The translations under genes were made by a program, and so were the position numbers. The notes beneath the pieces are model-generated. The model was not told the DNA's origin. It was given only the letters and a program-made list of their open reading frames with translations, and made no database searches. Of a stretch of DNA of 64,000 bases, positions 60,601-64,000 are shown piece after piece (positions within the stretch are counted from its first letter, which is position 1; each line of letters opens with the position of its first letter). The stretch comes from Phallusia fumigata (lineage: Eukaryota; Chordata; Ascidiacea; Phlebobranchia; Ascidiidae). The stretch spans positions 1,163-65,162 of the forward strand of contig QXVZ01004770.1 in assembly GCA_008931825.1 (NCBI GenBank), in the 5' to 3' direction.

Positions 60601-62430
60601 CTTACAGGTCGAAGCATTCCACAGGAACCAGAATCGCGTTATTTACGGTTTCAGGGTTCAGAAGAAACGGAGAGGTGAGGTACAGGGAAGTGGGTAAGTG
60701 TTGCTGCCGTCTGTGGAGTTATGCAGGATACTGTTTGGGGCTTCAGCTACAATCGGGAATGATTTCCATGACAAGTTTTTTTCGATGTAATGACTGTCAA
60801 TTTAAATTAGCAATTCTCAACGCGTAATGGTGGACCACACATGTTTTTTTTCATTTTTATTTATTTTATTTTATAGTGTTATCATGTTTTGATTTTGTAG
60901 TGTTATGGGACGGATGGAAAAAAATATTTTTGCTTAAAGACGAAAATATACGTATTAAATACTTGTTTGTTTTTTAAGTATGGCCAATAATGGGACAAAG
61001 AAATAAAAGAGGTTAAGAGGCATGGGTCTGAATGATAGTTCTACTGTTTGTACCCAACCCTCCGCCGTTTGGAATTACTTAAAGACATTTTAGTGGACGA
61101 TTAAAATTGTAAAAATCAAAAATTCAATTTTAAACTTTTTACCAAAACAACTGAGTAAAACAATACATGTCGCTATGGAGGATAGCAACACTGAAAATGT
61201 GCACACTTCACGAACTGCAACATTGATGGTGCAAAACGTTTAACAAATTCCAACATTCTTTGTACAAACGATGTCAACAGTTCGTGGTTAGACTAAACAG
61301 ACCAGAGACTTCCTTCGAAAAAAGTCATTTTCCAGGGCAGAAGGTTCTCAACAATCGCAAATAAAAAACGACTTCACGTTCGGACAAAAATATACGCTTC
61401 AATCGAGTACAAACAGCGAAAAATGGCCCATCGCTCAAAACTCAAAACAAGCAGATCAAAATAATGTTTTCCGTTTCCTTCGACATTTTTTTCTTTTATT
61501 CCGAACCATTCCTAGGTGTACCAGGCCTCAACAGCTCGAAATACAAGAACTACCTTGTAGCTCGGCACGCAATACGGAAGCAGCAAACATGTTGTGGTGA
61601 TGGGCATTACGTTCGTTGTAACTGATAGTAGAACCCGTGTCTGATGCCGCCTGCCAGACTACGTCATTGATCAGACACCAAACGTCAACGGTACAGCGTG
61701 TAAACAGAATGCTAATTGATGCATTTGCCGGTGGATTTTAGGGGTGTCCAGCTACTTTATGAGTGCAAATTATTTTAAATATATTTGGCAGTCCATGTTT
61801 ATTGTCATTTTCATTTCCTTGTATGCGCAAATGGTTATTAGCTGAGGTGTATTGTAACACAACAGCCCTGGTTACAAGCCTGGAAGTATACAAATAATGG
61901 TTTGGAGTGTGTTGGATTCGATATTTCCTTTTTTAGCGCAGAAATCTAACTCTGAAATGGGTTTAATTAATTAAAAAAGGGCCCATATGCAACAAGTACC
62001 TATAGGTATTTGTGGTTTTCAGTTTTATTAACTGTTGTAGATGCTGTTGGAAATTGTACAAACAATGTTCTGGCACAGACAAGCCTTTTACTATTTTCCC
62101 CAGAAATCTCTAACGTTTCTGTTGCATAACAAAATGGACCAAAGCAAGATTCTGCACTTCTGCAATTCCCGTAAAACTGTTGTTTTGCTTTCGATGTGGA
62201 CTTACTTACCTTTCGTGCGAAGCACTGGTTGGTGGGGGGCTGGTGGGGGGCTGATGGGGGCGATTTTACGCAGGCTGCAAATTTTTCCAGCGACGGTTCC
62301 ACGAAATTCCGCTTGCTAGTAAAATTCCTTCAGTCTTCGCACGCAAACTGGATCCAATCAGCAGCAGGACCATGCAAAACATCAACCCCTGGCGTGCAAA
62401 GCCCTGCACAAAAACATAACCGGCCCCCGT
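57629..62430. other. Intergenic, no recognised gene
   Basis: A frame at 60506-60697 (plus) ends near a GAGAG/GTGAGG donor-like site and could be an exon, but I recognise no family. The tRNA-like sequence near 59100 is listed separately. Otherwise only short ORFs and AT-rich stretches. Confidence 0.3.
59090..59165 (-). other. Degenerate tRNA-like sequence
   Basis: On the minus strand TGGTTCGAATCCCACC is a good tRNA B box with T-loop TTCGAAT, preceded by GATGTGAGCCCAGCGACC resembling an anticodon arm. The T-stem mismatches at two positions and no acceptor stem or A box was found. It is probably a tRNA-derived SINE fragment or a decayed tRNA. Confidence 0.35.
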
Positions 62431-62720
62431 CAACATACACAAGCCGAGCCGTCGCCTACGTCACCCGATGACGCGCGACTGTGGCCCCACCGCACCGCTT
62501 TCGTCAGGGTCGCCGCGCGCCGCGTGTCCGTGACGTCACAGGCAAAACAAACCGCCCCGTCACGCGGCAGCGCGCACAAACCCGCTCGATCCCACCGCGC
62601 CGGGGCTGAACACGCAGGGGGCGCGTGATCTCTCTGGTTCCGCGTGGTTCAACTTTGAGCCGGGACGCTGCGCAGCGTGCGAGCCATTGTTTGGCCAAGG
62701 TACGCAAGCATGACATGATT
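62430..62720. promoter_or_regulatory. CpG-rich patch with CRE octamer
   Basis: Unusually GC- and CpG-dense (CGCCGCGCGCCGCGTGTCCG near 62510), with TGACGTCA at about 62530. It looks like a promoter-associated patch. No adjoining coding exon was recognised in the remaining 1.3 kb, so its gene may lie beyond the right edge. Confidence 0.35.
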
Positions 62721-64000
62721 TAACCCTGTGAGCCGGTGGTGGCAGGCCTATACAGTTTACGGTTGTGAAATTGGCGTTATGTTTGCCGAGTATAAACGGG
62801 CCCAAGGGCTAATTATAGCTTGAAGGTCGAGCCGCGGCGCCGGGTCCATGTGTAAATAGCGCGATGTGTGGAATGAAGTGTCCATCAGGTGCCAAAATAC
62901 ATCACCACAAAACATAGGTAATGAGAATTCGGCAGCAATGCTATGCAAACCATTTTTTGGAAAAGTCCCATTGTCGTAAAGGCAAAAATTAAAGAACCGG
63001 TAATGATCAAAAGCAACCTTACAAACATTCGCTGTTTTCTGTAAATGTTTTCTGTAAAGTAAATGGGTTTGCAACAGAAACCAGGAATAACCTGGTAATT
63101 GACGGCAGTTGTTAACAAACACTAAACACCGCGGAGTATTTAAAAAGAGTACAGAGGCCGACCTCTTTTGGAGCCGCGAGGTGGATTGGATTCCCGCCGC
63201 AGGTTGGTTAGGTTGGATTCACGCATTACACAAGAGTCACACCAAGAAACAACCGAAAACTCCAGGATAGGATAAAGAGCTTCTCTTCCTGCAGCACGAG
63301 GGGCAACCGACGCATGCGCACTACCGTGACCATCCATCGCATCACAAGGCCTGAAGTGTTGTCAAGTTAATCAGTCGAGCAAAGCGCCCCTGAATGCGTC
63401 GAGTTCCGACAGGTGCCCTATGGAAGTGCGCGCCCACTCGGCTGGTTCGCAAAGTGTCCAAAAAGGGATGACTCGACAACCTGTGCGCTACTGTAAATGA
63501 GCGGGATCCCAATACAACAATACCATGGTACGCAAACGCGGCGTATCGAAACTTGCAATGCAAAGCTTTTGTAAACATATAAATTGTAATTTGCCTAAAT
63601 CAAACAAAAATGGTAGGCAGACGAAAAAAGGCTTCTTATCTACAAATTCTTCTCCTTTATTCACCCTAACAAGCAAGTTTACTGCCACCAACAGCTGAAG
63701 GTACACAGATGAAAATTTTTAATGCGCTCAGTGATTAGGGATCAAATGAACAGTTGAAGAGTAGGTCACATCAGCTTTTATTAAAAAGATCTTTGCAAAA
63801 GGTGGTGACCGCTTCGATGCAGAACAAGTGGGTCGTGAAGAGCAAATAGGCGTTAAGACCCTAAGAACCACTTTGCGGCTTTGTCGCCGGTCCCGGTTTC
63901 AAAGTACATCTGAATCCGGTGGCGGTTTTGTTGTTTAAAAGGCTGTTCGCTTCACGCAACAAACACAGCCGGCGCTTTGGCAATGGTGGATTGTTCGTAG
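62721..64000. other. Right flank, nothing recognised
   Basis: Short ORFs only. No repeat, RNA gene or conserved domain was identified up to the window edge. Confidence 0.3.

Overview
The window looks like a compact animal genome, most probably a solitary ascidian (tunicate). GT-AG introns are short: 17 coding exons fit into 3.4 kb at 35160-38587. The recognisable proteins are metazoan (OPA1, small and large Maf, ZC3H3, a rhodopsin-class GPCR). The linkage of a large Maf gene to ZC3H3 is one I recall from the vertebrate MAFA locus. I could run no database search, so the organism call is an inference.

Layout. 1-330 is a tandem repeat packed with ACGT words. 5561-8022 (minus) holds the first three coding exons of a peptide/chemoattractant-type GPCR; the exons for TM4-TM7 were not found. 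8.1-15.8 kb has no recognised gene. 15870-16578 is a 27-bp minisatellite in which two unit types alternate. 16.8-27.9 kb is a tandemly duplicated cluster encoding very small secreted peptides: a conserved hydrophobic leader, a variable Arg/His-rich core and a conserved acidic tail. Three copies are intact (22.4-23.1 kb plus, 24.7-25.3 kb minus, 26.3-26.9 kb minus); the others are damaged. Six copies of one ~45-bp non-coding block carrying TGAGTCA recur in the cluster, four of them 110-145 bp upstream of a TATA box.

28555-31443 (plus) is a full-length mitochondrial dynamin OPA1 in one uninterrupted exon. 33413-34843 (plus) is a small Maf gene in four exons. It converges on ZC3H3 (35160-38587, minus, 17 exons, resolved exon by exon here). 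About 4.4 kb beyond the ZC3H3 start lies a large Maf gene (42967-44890, plus, three exons), behind a CpG-rich upstream region. Small Maf and large Maf share an intron at the same codon boundary of the leucine zipper.

45-64 kb has no gene I can name. It contains several short hAT-type non-autonomous elements (two with perfect 8-bp target duplications), a dispersed repeat, a G-rich repeat, a CRE-plus-TATA promoter-like site, a degenerate tRNA-like sequence and a CpG-rich patch near 62.5 kb.

The three themes most worth following are the secreted cationic-peptide cluster with its shared regulatory block, the small Maf-ZC3H3-large Maf neighbourhood, and the intronless OPA1. No retrovirus-like or other capsid-bearing element was recognised.
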